A stretch of 64,000 nucleotides of DNA. Origin: Pseudomonas neustonica (GTDB lineage Bacteria; Pseudomonadota; Gammaproteobacteria; Pseudomonadales; Pseudomonadaceae). The DNA lies in NCBI RefSeq assembly GCF_003797945.1, contig NZ_RKKU01000001.1, forward strand, positions 310,001-374,000, given 5' to 3'. Below, one piece after another: positions 1-9,491 of the stretch. A program made the translations under genes and the position numbers. Position 1 is the stretch's first letter. Every line of letters begins with the position of its first letter. The notes beneath the pieces were generated by a model. The model did not search any database. It worked only from the letters and a program-made list of their open reading frames with translations, and was not told the DNA's origin.

Positions 1-872
1 TGGCGAAAGCCACTGGCGTCTCCTTGCGCAATATCAGTTATGCGGGCCTCAAGGACCGGATGGCGGTGACGCAGCAGTGGTTCAGTCTGCAGTTGCCAGG
101 CAAGGCCGACCCGGATTTGTCTTCACTCTGGAACGACAATCTACGTTGCCTTCGGCAGCTGCGTCATAAACGCAAGTTGCAGCGTGGCGCACATAGCGCC
201 AACCGTTTTCTTATCCGTTTGACTGAACTGCAGGCGGATCAGTCTCTATTGAACGAGCGCTTACAGTTACTGGCTGAGCAGGGCGTACCCAACTACTTCG
301 GGCCGCAGCGTTTTGGCTATGACGGCGGTAATCTGTTTGACGCGCGCAGCTGGGCGCAGCGCAGTGCCTATCCACCGGCCCGTGGCACGCGCTCACGGCT
401 GCTCTCAACTGCGCGCAGTTATCTATTTAATCAGATGCTCAACGAGCGGGTTGCCGCAGGCAGCTGGAACGTCGTGGTTGCGGGAGATTGTTTGGCGTTT
501 ACTCAAAGCCGTAGCCAGTTTCCGGCCGCTGAGTTGGCCGCTGATGATCAGCGGGTAGCGCAACTGGATTTGCATCCTACTGCGGCGCTGTGGGGTGCGG
601 GCGAGCTGGCCAGCAGCGATATGCAGGCAGAAATGGAACAGGCGGTAGCGGCGCAGCACCCAGATCTGGCAGAGTGGTTGGCACAGGCCGGACTGGATCA
701 GGCGCGTCGTATTTTACGCCTCCCCATAACCGGTCTTACGTGGCATTATCCATCCTCGGATTGTCTCGAACTTGAATTCACCTTGCCCACCGGTTGCTTT
801 GCGACGGCGGTATTGCGCGAGCTGGTAGAGCTGGTCAGCCAGGCTGGCGGTGGGATAGAAAGCGAAAACTGA
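1..872 (+). CDS. truD: tRNA pseudouridine(13) synthase TruD, 5' end missing
   Basis: TruD converts uridine 13 of tRNA-Glu to pseudouridine. The reading frame is already open at the window edge (from base 3), so the N-terminal part of the protein, probably some 60-70 residues, lies outside. The family's catalytic motif is visible right at the start as [13 protein letters not shown], with the catalytic Asp in KDR. FGPQRFG, also typical of the family, follows near base 290. The TGA stop overlaps the surE ATG (TGATG), which indicates translational coupling. The order truD-surE-pcm-nlpD-rpoS is the classical gamma-proteobacterial arrangement, so the assignment is secure although the gene is partial. 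Confidence 0.95.
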   Translation, partial: AKATGVSLRNISYAGLKDRMAVTQQWFSLQLPGKADPDLSSLWNDNLRCLRQLRHKRKLQRGAHSANRFLIRLTELQADQSLLNERLQLLAEQGVPNYFGPQRFGYDGGNLFDARSWAQRSAYPPARGTRSRLLSTARSYLFNQMLNERVAAGSWNVVVAGDCLAFTQSRSQFPAAELAADDQRVAQLDLHPTAALWGAGELASSDMQAEMEQAVAAQHPDLAEWLAQAGLDQARRILRLPITGLTWHYPSSDCLELEFTLPTGCFATAVLRELVELVSQAGGGIESEN

Positions 873-1621
873 TGCGTATTCTGATTGCCAATGACGACGG
901 TGTGCTGGCGCCGGGAATCAAAGCCCTGCACGGTGCACTGTCGGATTATGCCGACTGTGTTGTAGTCGCCCCCGAAGAAGATCGTAGTGGCGCTAGCAGC
1001 GCTCTGAGCCTCGATCGACCGCTACGCCCCTTTCTGCACGAAAATGGTTTTATCGGCTTGAACGGTACGCCGACCGACTGCGTGCATCTGGGCTTGAACG
1101 CGCTCTATGAAGACAGCGTTGATATGGTGGTTTCCGGTATTAACCTAGGGGCTAACCTCGGTGATGACGTACTTTATTCCGGTACCGTTGCTGCTGCCCT
1201 GGAGGGTCGTTTTCTAGCGCGACCGGCCATGGCCTTCTCACTGGTAGGTCGCCAGACGGACAACCTGCCCACAGCAGCGGCTATTGCGCGGCAAATGGTT
1301 GAGGCTCACGACAAGCTGGACTTGCCGCCGCGTACGGTACTGAGCGTGAATATTCCCAACCTGCCGTTGAGCGAAATCAAAGGTATCCACTTGACCCGGT
1401 TGGGGCATCGTGCGCGCGCCGCTCGCCCGATCAAGTGGACCGACCCGCGGGGGAAGGAGGGTTACTGGATCTCGGTGGCCGGTGACGTTGAAGACGGTGG
1501 CGAGGGAACCGACTTTCACGCGGTGATGCAGGGATATGTATCGGTTACACCTTTGCGCGTTGATAAGACTCACTATGAAGTCTTTGATCGTCTGCAAAAC
1601 TGGCTGGGTGATTTGGGCTGA
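872..1621 (+). CDS. surE: 5'/3'-nucleotidase SurE
   Basis: SurE is a metal-dependent 5'/3'-nucleotidase and exopolyphosphatase linked to stationary-phase survival. The 249-residue protein opens with [15 protein letters not shown], where the DD pair is the conserved metal ligand. It also carries [19 protein letters not shown], the family's second active-site signature. I chose the ATG at 872, overlapping the truD stop, over an upstream in-frame extension because SurE proteins begin at MRIL. pcm follows after 2 bases. The length is normal for the family. Confidence 0.96.
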   Translation: MRILIANDDGVLAPGIKALHGALSDYADCVVVAPEEDRSGASSALSLDRPLRPFLHENGFIGLNGTPTDCVHLGLNALYEDSVDMVVSGINLGANLGDDVLYSGTVAAALEGRFLARPAMAFSLVGRQTDNLPTAAAIARQMVEAHDKLDLPPRTVLSVNIPNLPLSEIKGIHLTRLGHRARAARPIKWTDPRGKEGYWISVAGDVEDGGEGTDFHAVMQGYVSVTPLRVDKTHYEVFDRLQNWLGDLG

Positions 1622-1623
1622 AC

Positions 1624-2295
1624 ATGCTGCGCGACGAACTTTATAAAAACGGCATTGGCATGACTTCTCAGCGCACGCGCGAGCGCTTGCTTGAGCGACT
1701 GTTCGAAGAGGGTATTCGCAACCTTCACGTGTTGGAAGCTATTCGCCGCACGCCGCGGCATCTATTCGTTGATGAGGCGCTGGCGCACCGCGCTTACGAA
1801 GATACAGCCTTGCCTATCGGTCACAACCAGACCCTGTCACAGCCCTATATTGTCGCGCGAATGACCGAATTGCTGCTGGGTGGCGGGCCGCTCGACAAGG
1901 TCATGGAAGTGGGCACCGGCTCGGGTTATCAGACCGCGATCCTGGCGCAGGTAGTCGAACGTATATTCAGTGTGGAGCGCATCTACCCGCTGCAGGAGCG
2001 CGCGAAGGCGGTGCTCAAGGATATTGATATACGTAATGTGGTCTTTCGTCACGCTGACGGTAACTGGGGTTGGCCCCAGTACGGACCCTACGACGCGATT
2101 CTGGTGACGGCTGCACCGGCTGAGATTCCACCCGAACTCCTCGGGCAACTTGCTGACGGTGGCCGCATGGTGATTCCGGTTGGTGAGCAGGAGCAGCACC
2201 TTATGCTGGTTGTGCGCGACGGAGAAGAGTTTATTTACCAGCAGGTTGAGCCGGTTCGTTTCGTGCCTCTTTTAGCGGGCGCTATTCGGTCCTGA
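1624..2295 (+). CDS. pcm: Protein-L-isoaspartate O-methyltransferase
   Basis: Pcm uses S-adenosylmethionine to methylate isoaspartyl residues in aged proteins and so starts their repair. The SAM-binding motif I is [17 protein letters not shown], and [16 protein letters not shown] near the C-terminus is typical of the family. The start at 1624 gives 223 residues. A second ATG at 1660 ([10 protein letters not shown]) matches the usual start of Pseudomonas homologues and would give 211 residues, so the first 12 codons are uncertain. It lies between surE (2-bp gap) and popT in one apparent operon. Confidence 0.95.
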   Translation: MLRDELYKNGIGMTSQRTRERLLERLFEEGIRNLHVLEAIRRTPRHLFVDEALAHRAYEDTALPIGHNQTLSQPYIVARMTELLLGGGPLDKVMEVGTGSGYQTAILAQVVERIFSVERIYPLQERAKAVLKDIDIRNVVFRHADGNWGWPQYGPYDAILVTAAPAEIPPELLGQLADGGRMVIPVGEQEQHLMLVVRDGEEFIYQQVEPVRFVPLLAGAIRS

Positions 2296-2320
2296 ATTGG
2301 TCTCTAAAGGAAGGTGCAGG

Positions 2321-3262
2321 TTGAGGGAATACATTCTGATTTTTCTGCGTGGCATCGCCATGGGTGCGGCAGACGTGGTCCCCGGTGTGTCCGGTGGCAC
2401 CATCGCCTTTATCTCCGGTATCTACGACCGCTTGTTGGCTTCGATTGCAGCCTGTACCCCGGATAAGCTGCTTTGGCTGTTACGTGGGCGCTTTCGTGAG
2501 ACCTGGCAGGCTATTGACGGTGGTTTTTTGTTTACCTTGCTGGCGGGCATTCTTTGCAGTATCGCCACCCTGGCACGCGTTATCAGTTATCTGCTGGCAG
2601 AGCATGACTTACTGGTGTGGTCATTTTTCTTTGGCCTGATTCTGGTATCGGTATATCTGGTGGGTCGTGAGATCCAGCGCTGGAACCTATGGGCTATCCT
2701 GGCTGCTGTTGGCGGCGTTATCTTCGCCTACCTGATCACGGTCGCCTCTCCGCTGGCAATGAGTGTGACGCCGCTCACGTTATTTTTTGGCGGGAGCATC
2801 GCGATTTGCGCGATGATACTGCCGGGCATTTCCGGTAGCTTCATTCTCCTGTTGCTGGGCTTGTATAGCGGCGTATTGCAGGCGGTGAAGAGCTTCGATT
2901 TTACTCTGCTGGGCTGCTTTATGTTGGGCTGCGTGATAGGTATTCTCAGTTTTTCCCGTTTACTATCCTGGCTGCTTGGCCATGCCCGTAACGTCACTTT
3001 GGCCTTTCTTACCGGCTTGTTGATTGGTTCACTCAATAAGGTCTGGCCCTGGAAACAAACGCTTAGCTGGCGTATCAATAGTCACGGTGAACAGGTGCCT
3101 TTATTGCAGAGCAATTTGCTCCCTGCTCAGTATCAGAGCGTCAGTGGTGAGCCTTCGCTCTGGCAGGCTGGATTGGCATTGATGGTGGTGGCCGTGGTAT
3201 TAGTATTGCTATTAGACTGGTGTGGTCATCGCTCAGCTTCCCGAGGCCAGCACTTCGACTGA
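2321..3262 (+). CDS. popT: DUF368 / PopT-family polyprenyl-phosphate transporter
   Basis: This is a polytopic inner-membrane protein of the DUF368 family. Members called PopT recycle undecaprenyl phosphate across the cytoplasmic membrane (established for family members, inferred here). The signature GAADVVPGVSGGTIAFISG near the N-terminus and the repeated-type motif ILPGISGSFILLLLGLY in the middle are both present, with several hydrophobic segments between. I take the TTG at 2321 because AAAGGAAGG (2306-2314) sits at proper distance. An in-frame TTG at 2297 lacks such a site. The gene lies between pcm and nlpD, where the P. aeruginosa locus, as I remember it, has no such gene. Confidence 0.88.
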   Translation: MREYILIFLRGIAMGAADVVPGVSGGTIAFISGIYDRLLASIAACTPDKLLWLLRGRFRETWQAIDGGFLFTLLAGILCSIATLARVISYLLAEHDLLVWSFFFGLILVSVYLVGREIQRWNLWAILAAVGGVIFAYLITVASPLAMSVTPLTLFFGGSIAICAMILPGISGSFILLLLGLYSGVLQAVKSFDFTLLGCFMLGCVIGILSFSRLLSWLLGHARNVTLAFLTGLLIGSLNKVWPWKQTLSWRINSHGEQVPLLQSNLLPAQYQSVSGEPSLWQAGLALMVVAVVLVLLLDWCGHRSASRGQHFD

Positions 3263-3422
3263 AAACGATTGTCGAATCAGCGGTTTTCAAAGCGGGCGCC
3301 AGGCAAGGATGACCAACAGATTTACCAGCTGTAAGTCACTTTTAGCTGCTTTGTAAGCAGTACTGGCTTTGCGGGTTGTATTTTTACAGCCTGGTATTGA
3401 AAGAACGGGAGCCAGCCTGGAA

Positions 3423-4295
3423 ATGGGGTGGTATGTGCGTTACAGGTTACAGGCGGGTGTTAAAATAAAACAGCTTGGTATCTCTTTGTTGGCTACGCTG
3501 CTGGTTGCCTGCGCTGGCCCGTCGGGCACTGTTCCCATAGACGAGCGCGGTCGCGGTGGTCAGCGGGCAGAATCAGTAACATCTGGCTACCATACGGTGC
3601 GACGTGGCGAAACGCTGTATCAAATAGCCTTTCGCTATGGTTGGGACTGGAAGGCCCTCGCTAGCAATAACCGTATGGCCGCGCCTTACACTATTTACCC
3701 TGGACAGCGTATCAACCTGAATACCAGAACCGCTTCACGTGGTCCTGTTATCTCCAGACCTTCGTCTAATTCGCCGCGTGCAGCTACGCAGAATTCGTCG
3801 GCATCTCGCCCGCAGGTGGCCACAGCACCAGCCCCCGCAGCCAGACCAGGAATTACCACCACCACCCGCCCAGCGGCTACGCCCGCACGACCTGCTGCCC
3901 CGCAACCCAGCGTGCCGGCCAGTGTCGCTGGCTGGAATTGGCCTGCTCGCGGTACCTTGCTGGCACGCTTTCAATCAAACGGTAGTTTGAATAAAGGGAT
4001 TGATATTGCAGGGCAATTAGGTGAGCCTGTGAAAGCGGCGGCAGATGGCGCTGTAGTGTACGCAGGACGTGGCCTCATAGGTTATGGCGAGATGATAATC
4101 ATTAAGCATGACGAGACCTATTTGAGCGCGTACGCACACAATAGCCGCTTGCTGGTAAGTGAAGGTGATCAGGTTAAAGTAGGGCAAACGATCGCCGAGA
4201 TGGGGAGTAGTGGTACAGATCGGGTGAAGCTGCATTTCGAGATCAGGCGTAAGGGCCAACCGGTAGATCCTCTGGCCTATTTACCTAAATCTTGA
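3423..4295 (+). CDS. nlpD: Murein hydrolase activator lipoprotein NlpD (LysM + degenerate M23)
   Basis: NlpD is an envelope lipoprotein that activates cell-separation amidases. A signal segment ends in lipobox LVAC. It is followed by a LysM domain (YHTVRRGETLYQIAFRYGWD, through YTIYPGQRINL), a Pro/Ala/Thr-rich linker and a C-terminal LytM/M23 domain. The zinc ligands are lost: NKGIDI replaces HxGxD, and VKLHFEIR has Lys at the first His of HxH. NlpD is known to be such a non-enzymatic activator. The start is uncertain: ATG 3423 is preferred over the longer frame from 3369, and GTG 3435 is possible. rpoS follows, and in pseudomonads a main rpoS promoter lies within nlpD. Confidence 0.92.
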   Translation: MGWYVRYRLQAGVKIKQLGISLLATLLVACAGPSGTVPIDERGRGGQRAESVTSGYHTVRRGETLYQIAFRYGWDWKALASNNRMAAPYTIYPGQRINLNTRTASRGPVISRPSSNSPRAATQNSSASRPQVATAPAPAARPGITTTTRPAATPARPAAPQPSVPASVAGWNWPARGTLLARFQSNGSLNKGIDIAGQLGEPVKAAADGAVVYAGRGLIGYGEMIIIKHDETYLSAYAHNSRLLVSEGDQVKVGQTIAEMGSSGTDRVKLHFEIRRKGQPVDPLAYLPKS

Positions 4296-4478
4296 TGTGA
4301 CGTCGGTGGGACTGACATCTAAATGTCATGCCGCCAGTGCACGCTGCTCGAACAAACACAGATGTGTGCACAGGTTTGAATGTTGGGGCGGTTCGGTCAA
4401 CTTTTTCATTGATCAAGCTTTTGCCGCTGCTGCAACAGTGTTCATACCGCGTTTGGACTGGAAATGGGGCATGTGTAT

Positions 4479-5480
4479 ATGGCAGTCAAGAATAAGAAAC
4501 AGCCACGGCAGACCATAACGGATCAACCCACGCCTGATGAGTGTGGTGACATTGATGCTAAAGACAGGGCGAAGCCTCTACCTTCAACTACCGCAAAACG
4601 CGCTACACCGCGTAACCACAAGCGTGAAAATGCGTTTGAGTTTACCAAGCAGCTGGATGCGACTCAGCTTTACCTCAACGAAATCGGTTTTTCCCCCTTA
4701 CTGACCCCCGAAGAAGAAGTCTATTTTGCGCGTTTGGCGCAGAAGGGCGATCCTGCAGGTCGCAAGCGCATGATAGAAAGCAATTTGCGCTTGGTGGTCA
4801 AAATCGCTCGGCGTTATGTCAATCGTGGTTTGACGCTACTGGACTTGATCGAGGAAGGTAATCTCGGCTTGATTCGGGCGGTTGAAAAATTTGATCCGGA
4901 GCGTGGTTTTCGTTTCTCGACTTATGCCACCTGGTGGATCAGACAAACGATTGAACGTGCAATCATGAATCAGACGCGCACCATCCGCCTGCCGATTCAT
5001 GTGGTGAAAGAGCTTAATATCTATTTGCGAGCGGCCCGTGAGTTGACCCAGAAGCTTGATCACGAACCGTCACCGGAAGAGATAGCGCTGTTGCTCGACA
5101 AGCCGGTGGCAGACGTCAAGCGTATGCTGGGTTTGAACGAGCGCGTCGCCTCTGTCGATATGTCGCTAGGCCCTGACTCAGACAAGACGCTACTCGATAC
5201 GTTGACGGATGATCGCGGTAACGATCCCTGTGATCAATTGCAGGACGATGATCTCAATACCAGTATTGATAGCTGGCTCTCCGAGTTAACCGAAAAACAG
5301 CGTGAGGTAGTAACACGCCGCTTTGGTCTGCGCGGACACGAGAGCAGCACGCTGGAGGAAGTTGGCCGCGAGATTGGGTTAACGCGTGAGCGTGTACGTC
5401 AGATTCAGGTTGAGGCATTGAAGCGATTGCGCGATATTTTTGAGCAACATGGCCTGTCCAGTGAGTCGCTGTTTCAGTAG
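4479..5480 (+). CDS. rpoS: RNA polymerase sigma factor RpoS (sigma-38)
   Basis: This is the stationary-phase and general stress sigma factor. Sigma-70 regions are in order: region 1.2 ([21 protein letters not shown]), region 2 ([17 protein letters not shown], then [17 protein letters not shown] for -10 recognition), region 3 and region 4 with the [23 protein letters not shown]. The ATG at 4479 gives 333 residues, the normal Pseudomonas length, and has GGGG about ten bases upstream. An in-frame ATG at 4464 would add five residues. The 183-bp gap after nlpD leaves room for a proximal promoter and 5' leader. Confidence 0.97.
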   Translation: MAVKNKKQPRQTITDQPTPDECGDIDAKDRAKPLPSTTAKRATPRNHKRENAFEFTKQLDATQLYLNEIGFSPLLTPEEEVYFARLAQKGDPAGRKRMIESNLRLVVKIARRYVNRGLTLLDLIEEGNLGLIRAVEKFDPERGFRFSTYATWWIRQTIERAIMNQTRTIRLPIHVVKELNIYLRAARELTQKLDHEPSPEEIALLLDKPVADVKRMLGLNERVASVDMSLGPDSDKTLLDTLTDDRGNDPCDQLQDDDLNTSIDSWLSELTEKQREVVTRRFGLRGHESSTLEEVGREIGLTRERVRQIQVEALKRLRDIFEQHGLSSESLFQ

Positions 5481-5503
5481 GCTAGCCGCTGTTTAAAGTC
5501 ATC

Positions 5504-5522
5504 CCACCGCCCTCGGCGGTGG
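5504..5522 (+). terminator. GC-rich hairpin after rpoS
   Basis: A perfect 8-bp stem, CCACCGCC-CTC-GGCGGTGG, lies 24 bases after the rpoS stop. No T-run follows directly, so it may act as a Rho-dependent or processing signal rather than a classical intrinsic terminator. A second small hairpin, GCGGC-TAC-GCCGC, occurs near 5625-5638. Confidence 0.45.
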
Positions 5523-5692
5523 TGCATCGAGCGGTTCTCGCTTGGTGCTATTTCCCATGCTTTTTTTTTGCAGGCGAAAAGGCCATGCCACTTCGCTGCG
5601 TCTGCCGTTATAGTAGCCAGGTACGGCGGCTACGCCGCAATCAATACTTGGCGACTTTGCTTTGCTAGTGCAACTCGAGAGGATTGGACTCA

Positions 5693-6265
5693 ATGGAACT
5701 GACAACTCTGGTTATTCTTGTTGTTCTCGCGGTGGCCTTGATCTACGCCATTATGCTTTACAACCAGTTGGTGAGTGTGAAGCACGCGGTGAGCCAGGCG
5801 TGGTCCAACATTGATGTGCTATTACGGCAGCGGCATGATGAATTGCCCAAGTTGGTCGAGGCCTGCCGTCGTTACATGCAGTATGAGGGTGAAACGCTGG
5901 AGCGCGTCATCGCCGCCAGGAGCGCTGTTGCCAATGCCCGCCAGCAAAGTGATGTAAAGGGCGTTGGCGTAGCCGAGACGGCGTTACGCAGCGGCTTGGG
6001 GCAGCTGTTTGCCTTGGCGGAAAATTATCCTGAACTAAAAGCCAGCGAATCCTTCCAGCATCTGCAACAACGCATCACCGGCCTTGAAAATGGCATTGCT
6101 GATCGTCGTGAGCTCTATAACGCCGCTGTAAACATCAATAACGTACGTATTGAGCAGTTTCCCGAGGTATTGCTGGCACGGCTATTCAACTTCAAATCAG
6201 CTGATTTGCTGCAGTTTACTGCCGAGGAGAAAGCTGACGTCAGTATTCGAGCTCTGTTTTCATGA
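5693..6265 (+). CDS. lemA: LemA family membrane protein
   Basis: This 190-residue protein has an N-terminal membrane helix (LTTLVILVVLAVALIYAIML) and the conserved LemA core: YNQLVSVKHAVSQAWSNIDV, LLRQRHDELPKLVEA, FAxxENYPELKASE, and YNAAVNINNVRIEQFP. LemA proteins have a short extracytoplasmic N-terminus and a helical-bundle cytoplasmic domain. Their role is unknown. The ATG at 5693 is chosen because GAGAGGA (5677-5683) is a good ribosome site. Its stop overlaps the next ATG (ATGA), so the two are co-translated. Confidence 0.93.
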   Translation: MELTTLVILVVLAVALIYAIMLYNQLVSVKHAVSQAWSNIDVLLRQRHDELPKLVEACRRYMQYEGETLERVIAARSAVANARQQSDVKGVGVAETALRSGLGQLFALAENYPELKASESFQHLQQRITGLENGIADRRELYNAAVNINNVRIEQFPEVLLARLFNFKSADLLQFTAEEKADVSIRALFS

Positions 6266-7182
6266 TTGATGTGCACGGCGTGATGCTGCTGTCGCCATCG
6301 ATTTACTATCTATTTTGCGCGATGGCGACTCTTTGTGCTCTAGGTTGCCTTTATCTTATGCTAAGCCGCCTGCAGCGGGCACGCTGGATAGAGGATACGC
6401 CGACTTCGCGAATTCGCTCAGCCGCGCAAGGGCTGGTAGAGCTCAACGGTATGCTGGATGCCGGCGGTCATGAGCCGCTGCTTTCTCCGTTATCCAACAA
6501 ACCATGCCTTTGGTATCGCTTTCGTGTTGAGGAGTATCGGGGACGCTCTGATCGAGATAGCCAGTGGCGCACGGTAGAGCAGGGTGTTTCCGAGCGGCCT
6601 TTTCTGTTGCGCGACCCAACAGGTACCTGTTGGATCGATCCGGTGGGCGCTGATGTTTATCCCAAGCACCGCCGACGTTGGGAGGGTAACCAGCGTTGGC
6701 CCGCAGAGTCGTCAGCAGCAAAAGGGCTCCTGGGTATGCTGCTCAGCAAGCGCTACCGCTATACCGAGGAGTGGTTTATGGCGGAGGAGCCGCTCTATGC
6801 CATTGGCTGGTTCGAGAGCCGCGGTGGTGGACGTGAAGCGGTGGACTTGGACGCAATTTCGCGCCAGGTGATCAGTAGCTGGAAAGCCGACTATCCGAAT
6901 TTGCTGGCGCGGTTTGATCGTAATAGTGACGGTAAGATTGATCTGGAAGAGTGGGAGCGGGTGCGCCGCGCCGCGAGCCAATCAGCTGAGAAACAGGCAA
7001 GAGCGGCTGGCCAGGCGCCGGTAGTGCATGCGTTGAGCAAACCGGCTCGGCGCGGTTTGCCTTTTGTTTTGTCGGATCATCATCAGGATGATCTTAGTCG
7101 TCGATTGAGAGGTAAAAGCAGGTGGGCGCTGTCAGGCTTGGCTGTCAGTGCTGTGCTGGCGTGCTGGTTATGGCTGGCGTAA
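6262..7182 (+). CDS. GIDE-domain membrane protein with an EF-hand loop
   Basis: The 306-residue protein has an N-terminal hydrophobic helix (about residues 14-33), a central region resembling the GIDE domain (LSNKPCLWYRFRVEEY ... PFLLRDPTGTCWIDPVGADVYP) and a final transmembrane helix. Near residue 217 there is DRNSDGKIDLEEW, a canonical 12-residue EF-hand calcium loop: acidic or Asn at positions 1, 3 and 5, Gly at 6, Ile at 8, Glu at 12. Its start overlaps lemA by 4 bases, and LemA/GIDE pairing is common in bacteria. Calcium binding is inference. The gene converges on bifA with a 13-bp gap. Confidence 0.82.
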   Translation: MIDVHGVMLLSPSIYYLFCAMATLCALGCLYLMLSRLQRARWIEDTPTSRIRSAAQGLVELNGMLDAGGHEPLLSPLSNKPCLWYRFRVEEYRGRSDRDSQWRTVEQGVSERPFLLRDPTGTCWIDPVGADVYPKHRRRWEGNQRWPAESSAAKGLLGMLLSKRYRYTEEWFMAEEPLYAIGWFESRGGGREAVDLDAISRQVISSWKADYPNLLARFDRNSDGKIDLEEWERVRRAASQSAEKQARAAGQAPVVHALSKPARRGLPFVLSDHHQDDLSRRLRGKSRWALSGLAVSAVLACWLWLA

Positions 7183-7195
7183 ATGAAGCCACCTT

Positions 7196-9265
7196 TTAGC
7201 TGATTTTCGAGCTATTGCGCACATCAAGCTTACTGGTCTGATATTGGCGTATCCAGATATCAAAGGCTGCGGCTGAAAGCGGTCGGCTGTAGTAGTAACC
7301 CTGGCCCTCGTTGCAACCTTGGGCGATGACATAAGCCTCTTGCTCTGCGGACTCTACGCCCTCAGCGATGACTTCCATATTCAGGCTGCGGCCCAACTGA
7401 ATGATGGCGCGTACAATGGTTGCGTCATCTTCGTCCCGCAGCACATCCTGCACGAAGCTTTTATCGATCTTGATCTTATCCAGCGGCAGGCCGCGTAGAT
7501 AACTGAGCGAAGAGTAGCCGGTGCCAAAGTCGTCAATGGCGATCAGTACGCCGATCTTTTTCAGGCTATTAAGATGGCTTGCCGCAGCTGCAATATCTTC
7601 CATCAGACCGGTTTCTGTTACTTCCAGCTCCAGGCAATGCGCGGGTAGTTGGTAGCGCTGCATCAGATTGGTTACGACGCGTGACAGCTCACTATGGTGC
7701 AATTGCACAGTCGACAGGTTGACTGCCATGCGCAGTCCGGTGAGTCCCTGATCGTGCCAGACCCGCAGTTGCTTGCACGCTTGATCCAATACCCATTCAC
7801 CGATATTGATGATGATACCGTTCTGTTCTGCCAGTGGAATGAACAGATCTGGCGGCACCAGGCCGCGTTCGGGATGCTGCCAGCGCAGCAGCGCCTCCAC
7901 GCCCACGACCTCGTGGGTTGCGTAACTTACCTGAGGCTGGTAGGCCAAGTGAAATTCGTTACGCTCCAGTGCGCCTCTGAGCTCCTTGTCGAGTTCGCGT
8001 CTTACGCGCATCTCGCTGTCGAGGCTGGCAATATAAAACTGATAGCGGTTCCGTGAGCGGGCTTTGGCCAGCATCATGGTTTGCTCGGCTTTCTGCAAGA
8101 GCTTCTCGGCGTCATCACCATCGTCGGGGAACAGGGTGATGCCTATTGTCGCACGCAGGCTGACGGTGAGCTCGCCGATCTCAATCGGGCGGCTTAAGTC
8201 GTCGAGAATGGTTTGTGCCAACTCGGCGGCCTCGTATGGCTCGCCTACGCCGGTTTGTACCAGGGCAAACTGATCTCCACCCAGGCGGGCCAGGCTACCC
8301 AAGCGGCCACTATTGGCGCGTAGACGATCCGCTACGGTGATCAGCAGGCTGTCGCCGGATTGGTAACTGAACTGCTCATTGATTTCCTTGAAGTCGTCCA
8401 GGCCGCAGCACAGTACTGCTACACCGCGTTGTCTGCGGCCAGCGTCAGCAAGAATGCGCGTGAGCTGCTCCTGCAGCAGAGTGCGATTGGGCAAGCCGGT
8501 TAGATGATCGTGCTGCGATAAATGCAGCAAGTTGGCTTCCGCCTCGCGCCGCCGGCTGCTGTTGCGCTCGATTGACTCCAGTAGTTCGTTGGCCTTTCTG
8601 ATCCAGAGTCCCAGTTCGTTCTTTTCCTGGCCGCGCAGCATGGGGATGTGCATCTTGCCTGGATGGTCAGGATTGATATCGGCAATATGATCGATAATGC
8701 TGGCAAGTGGCTTGGTCAGTAGTATGTGATAAAGCATATACAGGGCAAAGGCCATGGCCATGGCACGCAGCACGCCCGATAATAAAATTATCAGAGAGCT
8801 TTGCAGGAAGTCTTTACCATAAGGCGCCGTGTCCAGGGTGATCTGCAAGTCGCCGTAGTACTCATTGTAGGGCTCGCGGCCATAGAGCTCGATGCTGTAT
8901 TGCTGCTCTATGCCGAACAGCCAGTCGGTCAAGGTGCGATAACTTGCGTCTCTTAGAGGGCGCTCGCGGCTGGCCAGCTGTGTCTCGTCCGGGTGGCCGA
9001 TAGCGGCGTAGCGAACCGCTTCGTGTTCGAACAGGCCACCAATGACCTGCAGTGCCATTTCGCGATCCAGGCTGTAGACAGCCTGGGTAGCCGGATCTTG
9101 GGACATGGCCAGGATCTGCTCGGCATTGCTGTCGATCAGCGTACTTTCCTTGCGCAAGTCGTAGGCAATCTGACCCATGCTCAGAACGACGCCCACTACC
9201 AAAGCCCAAAGTAGCACCAAGCGAAGCAACTTTATGGAAAGGCTGTGTCGGCGCTCTAGCTTCAA
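7196..9265 (-). CDS. bifA: c-di-GMP phosphodiesterase BifA (GGDQF-EAL)
   Basis: This 689-residue inner-membrane protein has two N-terminal transmembrane segments bracketing a periplasmic domain, a HAMP-like linker, a GGDEF domain and an EAL domain. The GGDEF motif is changed to GGDQF, as in BifA, so it should not make c-di-GMP. The EAL side is intact: EALLRW, NLS, ELEVTETGLMED, IDDFGTGYSSL, K in KIKIDKSF, AEGVE and GQGYYYSRP. BifA degrades c-di-GMP and favours swarming over biofilm. The start codon is TTG at 9265 with GGAAT upstream. sodB upstream matches the P. aeruginosa neighbourhood as remembered. Confidence 0.92.
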   Translation of the reverse strand: MKLERRHSLSIKLLRLVLLWALVVGVVLSMGQIAYDLRKESTLIDSNAEQILAMSQDPATQAVYSLDREMALQVIGGLFEHEAVRYAAIGHPDETQLASRERPLRDASYRTLTDWLFGIEQQYSIELYGREPYNEYYGDLQITLDTAPYGKDFLQSSLIILLSGVLRAMAMAFALYMLYHILLTKPLASIIDHIADINPDHPGKMHIPMLRGQEKNELGLWIRKANELLESIERNSSRRREAEANLLHLSQHDHLTGLPNRTLLQEQLTRILADAGRRQRGVAVLCCGLDDFKEINEQFSYQSGDSLLITVADRLRANSGRLGSLARLGGDQFALVQTGVGEPYEAAELAQTILDDLSRPIEIGELTVSLRATIGITLFPDDGDDAEKLLQKAEQTMMLAKARSRNRYQFYIASLDSEMRVRRELDKELRGALERNEFHLAYQPQVSYATHEVVGVEALLRWQHPERGLVPPDLFIPLAEQNGIIINIGEWVLDQACKQLRVWHDQGLTGLRMAVNLSTVQLHHSELSRVVTNLMQRYQLPAHCLELEVTETGLMEDIAAAASHLNSLKKIGVLIAIDDFGTGYSSLSYLRGLPLDKIKIDKSFVQDVLRDEDDATIVRAIIQLGRSLNMEVIAEGVESAEQEAYVIAQGCNEGQGYYYSRPLSAAAFDIWIRQYQTSKLDVRNSSKIS

Positions 9266-9433
9266 AGTCTTGTTATTCCTATCGTGAATGCGTTAAGCGG
9301 TAGGATCATCGTGGGAGGTTGCGCTAGGCATTCAGTACCCGCACGATTTGTTATTTTTTCAACAGCGATATGTCGAGTATCGACAAACTGATCGGTGACG
9401 TCAAAGTGAAATCACTTTTTGCTCTGCTGAAAG

Positions 9434-9463
9434 CACAACACCTCGCCGGAGCGAGGTGTTGTG
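9434..9463 (-). terminator. Long hairpin after sodB
   Basis: A perfect 13-bp stem (CACAACACCTCGC pairing with GCGAGGTGTTGTG, loop CGGA) lies 29 bp beyond the sodB stop. No clear T-run follows on either strand, so it may act as an mRNA-stabilising or Rho-dependent 3' end. It separates sodB from the bifA promoter region (9266-9433). Confidence 0.65.
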
Positions 9464-9491
9464 GGCCTAACTTACTGCACTGCAACTTTGT

